The position numbers and the translations under genes are program-made. A stretch of 64,000 nucleotides of DNA from Formivibrio citricus (GTDB lineage: Bacteria; Pseudomonadota; Gammaproteobacteria; Burkholderiales; Chitinibacteraceae): positions 1-64,000 of the forward strand of contig NZ_FOVE01000013.1 of the NCBI RefSeq assembly GCF_900115065.1, written 5' to 3'. The notes below the pieces were generated by a model that saw nothing but the letters and a program-made list of their open reading frames with translations, ran no database searches and was not told the origin of the DNA. Below are positions 56,143 through 64,000 of the stretch, in pieces; within the stretch, counting starts at the first letter, position 1, and each line of letters opens with the position of its first letter.

Positions 56143-57467
56143 CGGGATCTCTCTGGCTCGCTGATCCATGGCAAATGCTTCAATCGCTGCCTACTGGCCT
56201 CCAGCGAACGGAGTTGCCCGGACCGGTCGGCATTCAGCAGGCACGCCAGCACTGGATAAATTTTTTCCCAGTCGTAGGACACCAGCAGCAAATCCATGCC
56301 TGCATTCAGCGCCTGGGTTGAAGATTGGCACAGTCCCCGGTTGTAGACCGCGGCCATGGTCATGTCGTCGCTGACCAGGACACCCTCGTGCTTCCAGTCC
56401 TCCCGGACAATGCCGGTCAGCAACTTGGCGGACAAACTGGCTGGCAGCTCCCGATCGACGGCGTCCACGAACACATGCCCCACCATCAGCATGGCGGGTG
56501 TCTGGGCCAACGCTACTCGAAAGGGAACCCAATCCCGTGCGTTCAGGGCATCCAGCGGCAAGGTCAGATGGGCGCTGAAATGATGGGTATCATCCGTCAC
56601 GCTGCCCAGACCGGGGAAATGCTTGGCCGTCGGCAGTACCCCTTTGGCCAACAAGGCGCGGTTGTACACCAGCGCAACCCGGCTTACCGTTTCCGGATCG
56701 GAAGCAATGGCGCGTTCCGCGATGCGGGTATGGAAATCCAGCACTCCCTTGGCCCGCTCCGGTTTCAGATCAAGAACCGGGCTGAAATTGACGTTGACGC
56801 CCAGCGCGGCCATGCCGCTCCCTTGTTGGCGGGCATACTCCGCAACGCGCGCATCAAGCTCGGCACGGGGCAATCCGGGCACCAGCACGGAAGCAAGCGC
56901 TGGCTGCCTGGGCAGGGGCGGCGACAATCGCGAGACCATTCCGCCTTCCTGATCGCTGGCAATCATCAACGGCGGCAACCCGGCCTGCCGTCTCAGGGCC
57001 TGCAAACCTGAAAGTTCGTCACGCACCTGCTCGAAGGTCTTCCCTTCGACGTTGCGGCGAGTCACGAACACGCCGCCGACGTATCCCCGCCGAACCAATT
57101 CCCGAATGTCGTCCACATGGTGGTACCCCACAACCAGATGCGCACCCAGACGGTTCAAGCGACGGTCATTATCGCCATCTGCCGTTAGAACAGTCTCTTT
57201 CTGGTGCAAAAAACGGTATTCGCCGAAACCTGTCAGGGCCAGCACGGAAAACCAGAGGACAAAAAAGAAAAGCCGCAGATTTTTTCTGCGGCGAAGGAAA
57301 AACCAGGTCAGGGCCGAGCCGGAAAGCGCGAGGATCACGAGAGCAGGCGTCTCGCGCGTCCGTGAATCCAGCAAATGGGGATCTTTCAGATGATACGCCC
57401 AGATCATGCCTGCTGCCGCCAGCAAGAAATGCACGGTTTGCAACAGGCGCAGCAAATATCGATTCAT
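56139..57467 (-). CDS. Membrane-anchored GH3 beta-hexosaminidase-like protein
   Basis: 442 aa. Three N-terminal hydrophobic helices (LLQTVHFLLAAAGMIWAYHL, ALVILALSGSALTWFFL, LFFFVLWFSVLALTGFG) are followed by a GH3 domain. That domain has IASDQEGGMVSRL, NVNFSPVLDL, the NagZ-type KHFPGLGSVTDDTHH and the nucleophile region VSDDMTMAAV. Soluble NagZ is about 340 aa without such helices, so this is a membrane-bound relative facing the periplasm or cytoplasm. Start ATG 57467. Likely a cell-wall or N-acetylhexosaminide hydrolase. Confidence 0.85.
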   Translation of the reverse strand: MNRYLLRLLQTVHFLLAAAGMIWAYHLKDPHLLDSRTRETPALVILALSGSALTWFFLRRRKNLRLFFFVLWFSVLALTGFGEYRFLHQKETVLTADGDNDRRLNRLGAHLVVGYHHVDDIRELVRRGYVGGVFVTRRNVEGKTFEQVRDELSGLQALRRQAGLPPLMIASDQEGGMVSRLSPPLPRQPALASVLVPGLPRAELDARVAEYARQQGSGMAALGVNVNFSPVLDLKPERAKGVLDFHTRIAERAIASDPETVSRVALVYNRALLAKGVLPTAKHFPGLGSVTDDTHHFSAHLTLPLDALNARDWVPFRVALAQTPAMLMVGHVFVDAVDRELPASLSAKLLTGIVREDWKHEGVLVSDDMTMAAVYNRGLCQSSTQALNAGMDLLLVSYDWEKIYPVLACLLNADRSGQLRSLEASRQRLKHLPWISEPERSR

Positions 57468-57545
57468 CCCGGTCTGTCCGCTGACAATGAAACCTGTCGG
57501 GCGAGTGATCTGCTTCGTAAATAGCGGACATGAAAAAGCGAAGGA

Positions 57546-57624
57546 TTCGAGTTTCTGGCAAGGCGCGAATCGCAGCAATAGCCGTAGCTATTGCGAGGAT
57601 GAGCAACGCAGTCAGGGACTCGAA
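57546..57624. repeat. Small nested inverted-repeat element
   Basis: Outer arms TTCGAGTTTCTG (57546-57557) and CAGGGACTCGAA (57613-57624) pair at 10 of 12 positions; inner arms GCAATAGC (57575-57582) and GCTATTGC (57587-57594) pair perfectly. It lies between rnfE and the GH3 gene and splits the expected rnf-nth operon. No gene inside. Confidence 0.6.
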
Positions 57625-57672
57625 GACAAGCTTTGTCGGTTCGTTCATTTGCGAAGCGGACCACCAGCATTT

Positions 57673-58362
57673 TCACCCCTTGGCGTGGCCGGTGGCGCAG
57701 GACGCCTCGGGGGCGGATGCGCGCTTGTCGAGCCAGGCTTTGCCGGCGACAAGGAAGCCGAAGCCGATGAACGCGCCCGGCGGCAGGATCGCCAGCAGGA
57801 ACTGATAATTGTATTCGGGCGGAACGATATGCAGGATCCAGTGGGCGGCCTGCGGCCCCAGGACCAGATCGAGGCCGGCGAACAGCGTTCCCTTGCCCAG
57901 CACTTCGCGCGCCGCGCCCAGCACCGCCAGTACCACGGTGGCGCCGATGCCCATCATGAGGCCATCCAGCCCCGATTGCAGCACGCCGTTCTTGGAGGCA
58001 AAGGCTTCCGCGCGGGCCAGCACGATGCAGTTGGTGGTAATCAGCGGAATGAAAATACCCAGCACCAGATAGAGATCGCGCAGGTAGGCATTCATCAGGA
58101 GATCCAGCACCGTGACCAGTGCGGCGATGATCAGGATATAGACCGGGTTGCGCAGTTCGTTGGGCACATACTGGCGCAGGCTGGCCACGGCCATGCCGGA
58201 TACCAGCATGACCAGCGCGGTCGCCACGCCGAGGCTGACGCCGTTGACGACCGTCGAGGTCATGGCCAGCGTCGGGCACATGCCCAGTATCTGCACGACC
58301 CCCGGATTCTGCTTCCAGACCCCGTTCAGGGTGATTTTCCGGGATTCTTCTGCCGTTATCAT
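57673..58362 (-). CDS. rnfE: Rnf electron transport complex subunit E
   Basis: 229 aa, six-helix inner-membrane subunit. Family pattern: NGVWKQNPGVVQILGMCPTL, LIITTNC-type motif in FIPLITTNCIVLARAEAFA, and GAFIGFGFLVAGK. The homologous RnfA is encoded at the other end of the operon. The Rnf complex couples ferredoxin:NAD oxidoreduction to ion pumping, or feeds SoxR/nitrogenase-type acceptors. Confidence 0.95.
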   Translation of the reverse strand: MITAEESRKITLNGVWKQNPGVVQILGMCPTLAMTSTVVNGVSLGVATALVMLVSGMAVASLRQYVPNELRNPVYILIIAALVTVLDLLMNAYLRDLYLVLGIFIPLITTNCIVLARAEAFASKNGVLQSGLDGLMMGIGATVVLAVLGAAREVLGKGTLFAGLDLVLGPQAAHWILHIVPPEYNYQFLLAILPPGAFIGFGFLVAGKAWLDKRASAPEASCATGHAKG

Positions 58363-58393
58363 GTTTGCTCCTGCAAGCGGCGCCGCGTGGCGC

Positions 58394-59017
58394 TCACTCG
58401 AAAATCGTGGTGCGGTTCACCACCACATATTCCAGCGTTCTTTTCACGGCGCCGACCACGGCGCGCGGCGAGATGGTCGCCCCGGCGTTGGAATCGAACA
58501 CGCCGCCGTCCTTCCTGACCTTCCAGCGCTCGACCTCGGGCGATGCCAGCGATTTGCCCTCGAACTGGCGAATCCAGTTCGATTTTGCCGCATCGATGTA
58601 GTCGCCCAGCCCCGGGGTTTCCTGCTGGGTGACCACCCGCACGCCAAGCACATTGCCGTTCGCGGCAACGGCAACCAGCAACTGGATCTTGCCGGCGTAG
58701 CCATCCGGCGCCACGGCTTCGAGCACGGCCGCAACCGTCTTGCCGCCCTTTTTCGCCAGATAGATCGAAGCGGGCTTGTCGTTGCCCAAGCGCCGGGAAT
58801 CTTCGGCAGAAAGCAGGCGCGTATCGGCCAGCAGATTGTTGTCGTAGCTGCCCGCCGGCAAGGTCTGGGCGATCAGTTGGGTACGTGCCTGTTCTTCATT
58901 CTTGAGCACGATCTCGCGCGTCAGGCTGTAGGCGCCCGCCATCAAGGCCGTAAAAACCACCGTAAACGCCGCCAGGATGCCCGCACCGCGCACACCATTG
59001 GAGATCATGGCCTTCAT
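58394..59017 (-). CDS. rnfG: Rnf electron transport complex subunit G
   Basis: 207 aa. An N-terminal membrane anchor (ILAAFTVVFTALMAGAYSL) precedes a periplasmic FMN domain. The FMN attachment motif NAGATIS places the flavinylated Thr at T181 (consensus SGAT). Also PGLGDYIDAAKSNW. Its start overlaps rnfD (ATGA). Confidence 0.94.
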   Translation of the reverse strand: MKAMISNGVRGAGILAAFTVVFTALMAGAYSLTREIVLKNEEQARTQLIAQTLPAGSYDNNLLADTRLLSAEDSRRLGNDKPASIYLAKKGGKTVAAVLEAVAPDGYAGKIQLLVAVAANGNVLGVRVVTQQETPGLGDYIDAAKSNWIRQFEGKSLASPEVERWKVRKDGGVFDSNAGATISPRAVVGAVKRTLEYVVVNRTTIFE

Positions 59018-60051
59018 GCCCTGCCCCCCTTCTTGCGCCCGAACACGGCCGGCTGGGTGTATTGATCGAGGAACGGCACCACGATGTTCATGATGATCAC
59101 GGAAAACGCCACCCCGTCCGGGAAATTACCCAATACGCGGATGAGGTAGGCCAGCACCCCGGCCAACCCGGCGAAAATGATCTGCCCCAGCGGCGTAGTG
59201 GGCGAGGTCACCGGATCGGTCACGATAAAGAACGCGCCCAGCATGGTGCCGCCGGCAAAAAGATGGAGTAGCGGCGAGGCATAGTGGGCCGGGTTCGCCC
59301 AATAAAACAGCGTCGCGGTCAGGAACACGCTGCCCAGAAACACCACCGGCAGACGCCACTGGATCACCCGCTGTTGCCACAGGAACAGCCCGCCCAGCAG
59401 GTAGCCAAGCGCAATCCATTGCTGGGCCGCGCCGCCCAGCGCGCCAAACTTGGGAGTGCCGAGAATATCGGCCAGCGGAATGCGTTGCAGCAGCCCGGTC
59501 CGGATCGCGTCCAGCGGCGTGGCCGAGGCGACGGCATCGAAACCGGCTCCGGAAGACAGATGCCCGGTGAAGATCAGGCCGATTTGCGCCACGGCGTCGA
59601 GATCGGCCGGAGCCAGCGCCAGCGGCGCCGCCCAGCGCGACATCTGCGCCGGGAAAGACACGATCAGCGCGGCAAACCCGATCATGGCCGGGTTGAACGG
59701 ATTCTGCCCCAAGCCGCCGAACAGGTGTTTCACGAACCCCACGGCGATGAACGTGCCCAGCACCACCAGCCACCACGGCGCCAGCGGGGGGATCGACAAC
59801 GCCAGCAGGCAAGCGGTCAGCACCGCCGAACCGTCGGCCAGATAGGGGCGCACCGGGTAGCGGCGCAGGTTCAGGCACCAGGCTTCGGTGGCCAGCGCCA
59901 CGGCCACGGCCAGCGCCACCTGCACCAGCACCCCAATGCCGAAGGCCCAAGTCGCCACGGCCATGCCCGGAAGCAATGCCCCGATCACCCGGTACATCAG
60001 GCGGTTGAGCGGCATCGGCTGGGCCACGAACGGAGAGGTCATCATCGTCAT
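59014..60051 (-). CDS. rnfD: Rnf electron transport complex subunit D
   Basis: 345 aa, about ten helices. The covalent FMN motif is SATPLDAIR with Thr at T178. Also GGLGQNPFNPAMIGFAALIVSFP and FIVTDPVTSPTTPLGQ. It overlaps rnfC upstream and rnfG downstream by four bases each. Confidence 0.95.
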   Translation of the reverse strand: MTMMTSPFVAQPMPLNRLMYRVIGALLPGMAVATWAFGIGVLVQVALAVAVALATEAWCLNLRRYPVRPYLADGSAVLTACLLALSIPPLAPWWLVVLGTFIAVGFVKHLFGGLGQNPFNPAMIGFAALIVSFPAQMSRWAAPLALAPADLDAVAQIGLIFTGHLSSGAGFDAVASATPLDAIRTGLLQRIPLADILGTPKFGALGGAAQQWIALGYLLGGLFLWQQRVIQWRLPVVFLGSVFLTATLFYWANPAHYASPLLHLFAGGTMLGAFFIVTDPVTSPTTPLGQIIFAGLAGVLAYLIRVLGNFPDGVAFSVIIMNIVVPFLDQYTQPAVFGRKKGGRA

Positions 60052-61826
60052 TCTGCCTTGTCTTGTTCCTGTGCCGCCTTTTTGGCAGCGGCTTTTTCCT
60101 TGGCGGCGGCAATGCGCGCGGCCTTTTCGGCGTCGAGCGCGGCGCGCTCTTCGGGGCTCATCGCCGCCAGGCGGGCCTTTTCTTCCTCGCGCTTCTGCAT
60201 CGCGGCGCGGATGCGGGCGGCTTTTTCCTCGTCCAGCGCTGGCTCGGTCGGGGCGGCCGGGGGCTCGACCAGCGGAGCGGATTCAACGTTCAGCGCGGCA
60301 TTCTTGGCCGCAGCCCGCTCCATCGCCGCCTTGATGCGGGCCGCACGCTCGGCGTCCGCCGCATCGACCGGCGCGGCCTCGGAGTTCGCCTCGACGGCCT
60401 TGGGCGCGGCGCGCGCGGCCAGGCGTTCGGCCTTCTCGCGTTTTTCGCGCTCCTCGCGGAACTGGCGGAATTCGTGCCGCTGGCGCGCATGATCGGCCGC
60501 CTTCATCTGCCGCTCGTCGGCCCAGATCTCGGACTTGGCGTAGCGGAAATAATCGACCAGCCGGATATGCGACGGGCAGACATATGCGCACGCGCCGCAT
60601 TCGATGCAGTCGAAAAGCTGCCATTGTTCGAGCTTGTCGTAGCGCTTGCTGCGCGTGAACCAGTAGAAATCCATCGGCTGCAATTCGATCGGGCAGGCAT
60701 CGGCGCACTTGCCGCAACGAATGCAGGGCATCTCCAGCGGTCGCGGCGGGAAATGCACCGCATCGCGCACGATGATGCAATTGCCGGCCTTGGACAGGCC
60801 AATGTCGAGGTTCGCCAGTTCGAAACCCATCATCGGGCCGCCATAGACGTAACCCGTCGCCTGCGGGCGCACGCCGGCCAGTTGCAGCAGTTCGTTCAAC
60901 GGCGTACCGATCAGCGCTTCGTAGTTGCCGGGACGCTCGACGTTGCCAGTCAGCGTCACCACGCGCGAAATCGCCGGCTCGCCGAATTCAATCGCGCGCC
61001 AGATCGTGTACAGCGTGCCGACGTTGAAGCATTGAACGCCCAGATCGGTGGAGCGCACGCCGGACGGCACTTCGATGTTGGTCAGGAGCTTGATCAACTG
61101 CTTGGCCGCGCCCGAAGGGTACAGCGTCGGCACCACGCCGACGTCGGCCGGCAGGCCGCTGGCGCGGATCGCCTCACGCATGATTGCCACGGCTTCGGGC
61201 TTGTTGTCCTCGATGCCGACCAGAATCTGTTGCGCGCCCAGCAACTCGCGCACGATGGCCGCGCCGGCGAGGATGCCTTCGGCGCGCTCGCGCATCAGGC
61301 GGTCGTCACAGGTGATGTAGGGCTCGCATTCGGCGCCGTTGACGATCAGCGTCTTGACCTTGCCCTTTTCGACGATCTTGAGGTGCGACGGAAAAATCGC
61401 CCCGCCCAGGCCGACGATGCCCATGTCGCGCAGGTGTTCGCGCACGATGCGCGGCTCGACGTTGCGCCAGTCCAGCGGCTGCCGGTCGATCCAGCGGTCT
61501 TCGCCATCCGGCTCGATCGTGATCGCCGGTTCGGACAGCCCGGACGGGTGCGCCAGCATGGCCGGTCCGATCGCCGTCACGATGCCGGAAGTCGGCGCAT
61601 GCACGGCCACCGACAACGCACCATCCGGCGCGCCGATCTTCTGACCTTTCAGAACCCGCTCACCCACCTGCACCAGCGGGCGGGCACAATTGCCGACGCT
61701 TTGCAGCAGCGGCACGACCAGCTTCGACGGCAAAGGCGCTGCCGCAATCGGCGCACCGCTCGAAAGATCCTTGAATTCCGGCGGATGTACGCCGCCGTGG
61801 AAGGGGAAAATGGTTCTGGAGTTCAT
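60048..61826 (-). CDS. rnfC: Rnf electron transport complex subunit C
   Basis: 592 aa. The N-terminal [13 protein letters not shown] and lipoyl-like domain are followed by an NADH/FMN domain ([27 protein letters not shown]) and two 4Fe-4S motifs ([24 protein letters not shown], near residue 410). From about residue 430 to the end is a long Ala/Glu/Lys/Arg-rich tail with repeated [14 protein letters not shown] and [15 protein letters not shown] units, predicted helical. Start ATG 61826 ([12 protein letters not shown]). It overlaps rnfB and rnfD. Confidence 0.95.
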   Translation of the reverse strand: MNSRTIFPFHGGVHPPEFKDLSSGAPIAAAPLPSKLVVPLLQSVGNCARPLVQVGERVLKGQKIGAPDGALSVAVHAPTSGIVTAIGPAMLAHPSGLSEPAITIEPDGEDRWIDRQPLDWRNVEPRIVREHLRDMGIVGLGGAIFPSHLKIVEKGKVKTLIVNGAECEPYITCDDRLMRERAEGILAGAAIVRELLGAQQILVGIEDNKPEAVAIMREAIRASGLPADVGVVPTLYPSGAAKQLIKLLTNIEVPSGVRSTDLGVQCFNVGTLYTIWRAIEFGEPAISRVVTLTGNVERPGNYEALIGTPLNELLQLAGVRPQATGYVYGGPMMGFELANLDIGLSKAGNCIIVRDAVHFPPRPLEMPCIRCGKCADACPIELQPMDFYWFTRSKRYDKLEQWQLFDCIECGACAYVCPSHIRLVDYFRYAKSEIWADERQMKAADHARQRHEFRQFREEREKREKAERLAARAAPKAVEANSEAAPVDAADAERAARIKAAMERAAAKNAALNVESAPLVEPPAAPTEPALDEEKAARIRAAMQKREEEKARLAAMSPEERAALDAEKAARIAAAKEKAAAKKAAQEQDKAE

Positions 61827-62389
61827 GCTTGCTTTTTCACCTTCAGCGGAATCACCGGGTAATGCCATTTCCAGCTGGTCAGGTTTTCCGGAACCGGCTT
61901 CATCGAAATGCAATTGACCGGGCAAGGGGCCACGCACAGTTCACAGCCCGTGCATTCCTTGACCAGCACGGTATGCAGGTGTTTGGCGCTGCCGACGATG
62001 GCATCGACCGGACAGGCTTGCAGGCACAGGGTGCAACCGATGCAGAGGTTCTCATCGATGACTGCATACGATTTGGGCTTCTCGACCTGCACTTCCGCCG
62101 ACATGGGAACGAAATCCTTGCCCAGAAGATCGGCAAGCTTGCGTACCCCGTCTTCGCCACCGGGAACACACAGATTGATTTCGGCCTCGCCCGCCGCCAG
62201 CGCCGTGGCATACGGCTTGCAGCCCGGATAGCCGCACTGCCCGCACTGGGTCTGCGGCAAGATTTCGTCGATCTTGTCGACCAGCGGGTCGTCATCCACC
62301 TTGTACTTGATCGCAGCGAAACCGAGCACTGCGCCGAGTACGACAGCCAGCACGACCATGATGAGAATGGCTTCAAGAAAAGCGATCAT
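61823..62389 (-). CDS. rnfB: Rnf electron transport complex subunit B
   Basis: 188 aa. One N-terminal anchor ([20 protein letters not shown]) precedes a 4Fe-4S domain ([10 protein letters not shown]) and two ferredoxin motifs ([24 protein letters not shown]). It passes electrons between soluble ferredoxin and the membrane subunits. Seven bases separate it from rnfA. Confidence 0.95.
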   Translation of the reverse strand: MIAFLEAILIMVVLAVVLGAVLGFAAIKYKVDDDPLVDKIDEILPQTQCGQCGYPGCKPYATALAAGEAEINLCVPGGEDGVRKLADLLGKDFVPMSAEVQVEKPKSYAVIDENLCIGCTLCLQACPVDAIVGSAKHLHTVLVKECTGCELCVAPCPVNCISMKPVPENLTSWKWHYPVIPLKVKKQA

Positions 62390-62396
62390 GTCTGCC

Positions 62397-62978
62397 TCAC
62401 TTCACCAAGCCGGAAAAGCCCATGAAAGCCAGGCTCATCAGGCCGGCCGTCATGAATGCAATCGGGGTTCCACGGAAAAGCGACGGAATATCCGCGCCCT
62501 CCAGACGTTCGCGAATTGAGGCAAACAGGATCAGCACGAGCGAAAACCCGAAAGCGCTGCCAAAACCGAACACCAGCGATTCCAGCAGGTTGTGCTTCAT
62601 CGACACGTTGAGAAGCGGCACGCCCAGCACCGCGCAATTGGTAGTAATCAGCGGCAGGTAAATGCCCAGCACCTGATACAGCACCGGGCTGGTCTTGTGG
62701 ATAAACATTTCGGTGAACTGCACGATGCCGGCAATCACCACGATGAAACCCAGCGTACGCAGGTATTCGATATTCCAAGCCACCAGCAACTGATCCAGCA
62801 ACCAGGACGTACCGCACCCCAGCGTCAGCACGAAGGTCGTGGCAATACCCATGCCCACGGAGGCTTCCAGCTTCTTGGAAACCCCCATGAACGGACACAG
62901 GCCGAGAATGCGCACCAGCACCACGTTGTTGACCAGCACGGCGCCAAGCAACAGCAGCAGGTAATGTTGAAGATCCAT
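62397..62978 (-). CDS. rnfA: Rnf electron transport complex subunit A
   Basis: 193 aa, six helices. Seen: [32 protein letters not shown], and [19 protein letters not shown]. First gene of the leftward rnfA-B-C-D-G-E operon. Upstream is a short gap with a GC hairpin (AGCGGGGC/GCCCCGCT, 62995-63014) separating it from pyrD. Confidence 0.96.
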   Translation of the reverse strand: MDLQHYLLLLLGAVLVNNVVLVRILGLCPFMGVSKKLEASVGMGIATTFVLTLGCGTSWLLDQLLVAWNIEYLRTLGFIVVIAGIVQFTEMFIHKTSPVLYQVLGIYLPLITTNCAVLGVPLLNVSMKHNLLESLVFGFGSAFGFSLVLILFASIRERLEGADIPSLFRGTPIAFMTAGLMSLAFMGFSGLVK

Positions 62979-63100
62979 GGCTTCACCAGTGGCAAGCGGG
63001 GCCTGCGCCCCGCTCGTTGTCTATTGAAAACTATTGCGGATTATCCGCCCGCCCTTATGGCGTTTCAACCACAATCGCGGCATGTATATAGCTGATTTGG

Positions 63101-64000
63101 CTATATATGATTCGCCCGTTGTTGCTGAAGGGCGGCGGCGCAATCCCGAACCAGATCGGGACCGCGATAGACCAGCCCGCTGTAGACCTGCACCAGCTGG
63201 GCTCCGGCCAGCGTTTTTTCCACGGCACCTTCGCCATCGAGAATGCCGCCCACGCCAATGACCGGAATACCGCTGCCATGCAGGATGCCGGCCAGCTCGC
63301 GGATCACCGAAGTGGCACGCGCGCACACCGGTGCTCCGGACAGACCGCCCATTTCCCCGCCATGCGGCAGATGCTCGACTCCCGCACGGGAAATGGTGGT
63401 ATTGGTGGCAATGACCGCGTCGAAGTGGTGGCGAATCACGCGCTCGGCGATATCGCGAATCTGAACGGGGTCAAGATCGGGCGCGATCTTGAGCGCCAGC
63501 GGTACATAGCGGTCATGCTCGCGCGCGAGCTCCGTCTGCCGACTCTTGAGTGCGGAGAGCAGCTTTTCCAGCTCTTCCGATTCCTGCAACTGACGCAGAT
63601 TTTTGGTGTTGGGCGAAGAAATATTGACTGCGACGTAGCTCGCCAGCGGATAAACCTTGTCCAGGCAGATCAGGTAATCGTTGACGGCCTGCTCGATCGG
63701 CGTGTCGAAATTCTTGCCGATGTTGATACCGAGAACGCCCCGGTAGCCGCTGTTGCGCACGTTCTGCACCAGCTTGTCCACGCCGTCGTTGTTGAAGCCC
63801 ATGCGGTTGATGATGCCTTCTGCGGCCGGCAGGCGGAACATGCGCGGCTTGGGGTTGCCTGGCTGCGGACGCGGCGTGACGGTGCCGATCTCGATGTGCC
63901 CGAAACCGAAACGCGACAGCGCCATGATGTGGTCGCCATTCTTGTCCATCCCCGCGGCCAGCCCGACGGCATTGGGAAACTCGATCCCCATCACCGTGAC
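63101..64000 (-). CDS. pyrD: Dihydroorotate dehydrogenase (quinone), 5' end outside window
   Basis: The frame is open to the right edge, so the N-terminal membrane-binding part is missing; 299 residues are visible. Class 2 motifs: [65 protein letters not shown] (catalytic Ser region) and [18 protein letters not shown]. It oxidises dihydroorotate with quinone in pyrimidine synthesis. The stop codon lies in a TATATAGC/GCTATATA hairpin (63085-63107). Confidence 0.96.
   Translation of the reverse strand, partial: VTVMGIEFPNAVGLAAGMDKNGDHIMALSRFGFGHIEIGTVTPRPQPGNPKPRMFRLPAAEGIINRMGFNNDGVDKLVQNVRNSGYRGVLGINIGKNFDTPIEQAVNDYLICLDKVYPLASYVAVNISSPNTKNLRQLQESEELEKLLSALKSRQTELAREHDRYVPLALKIAPDLDPVQIRDIAERVIRHHFDAVIATNTTISRAGVEHLPHGGEMGGLSGAPVCARATSVIRELAGILHGSGIPVIGVGGILDGEGAVEKTLAGAQLVQVYSGLVYRGPDLVRDCAAALQQQRANHI

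Overview
This is a GC-rich bacterial chromosome segment. Its gene content and order point to a betaproteobacterium, most likely a member of the Rhodocyclales: pcnB-folK-panB-panC, amgK-murU divergent from lptD-surA-pdxA-rsmA, a class I PHA synthase, a six-gene rnf operon, and divergently paired sulfur genes. The assignment comes from gene content and protein motifs only. No rRNA or tRNA gene was seen.

Layout. 1-7.6 kb: a two-partner secretion pair on the minus strand, a TpsB outer-membrane transporter followed by a giant filamentous-haemagglutinin/CdiA-like exoprotein that runs off the left edge. 7.6-8.5 kb: an AT-rich gap. 8.5-12.6 kb (minus): dacC, then D-amino acid transaminase-ybeD-lipB-lipA. 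12.7-16.3 kb (plus): pcnB, folK, panB, panC. 16.5-19 kb: ruvX and algH (minus), photolyase (plus) and a chemoreceptor gene remnant. 19.2-25.6 kb (minus): fba, pgk, tkt and phaC. 25.6-32.7 kb: amgK-murU (minus) divergent from lptD-surA-pdxA-rsmA (plus), which joins outer-membrane assembly, peptidoglycan recycling and housekeeping. 32.8-35.9 kb: an HDOD protein translationally coupled to a PAS-PAS-GGDEF-EAL protein.

36-43.3 kb is a sulfur island: a BigR/SqrR-like two-cysteine ArsR repressor, two separate pairs of half-size YeeE/YedE transporters, a CoA-disulfide reductase fused to a rhodanese domain, and a YeiH exporter divergent from a LysR regulator. 43.2-48.1 kb holds a poorly characterised group: an orphan citrate-lyase-ligase-like gene divergent from an IscA-like gene, and a NifX-like/His-rich NifX-like/ChrA-like operon divergent from a DUF134 regulator and a methyltransferase. 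Both divergent promoters of this group carry the same pair of palindromic sites with the same 22-bp register, which suggests a single regulon. 48.4-49.1 kb is a single low-GC gene framed by an integron core site and an attC site, that is, a gene cassette with no integrase in the window.

49.2-53.3 kb is a Cpx-type envelope-stress module: an EF-hand protein, a Spy/CpxP-like periplasmic protein, and a CpxR/CpxA pair, with GTAAA/GTTAA arrays matching the CpxR box. 53.4-57.5 kb: hydrolase, dCMP deaminase, SdpI-family protein, a small conserved protein, nth and a membrane-anchored GH3 hydrolase. 57.6-63 kb: rnfA-B-C-D-G-E (minus). 63.1 kb to the right edge: pyrD, with its 5' end outside the window.
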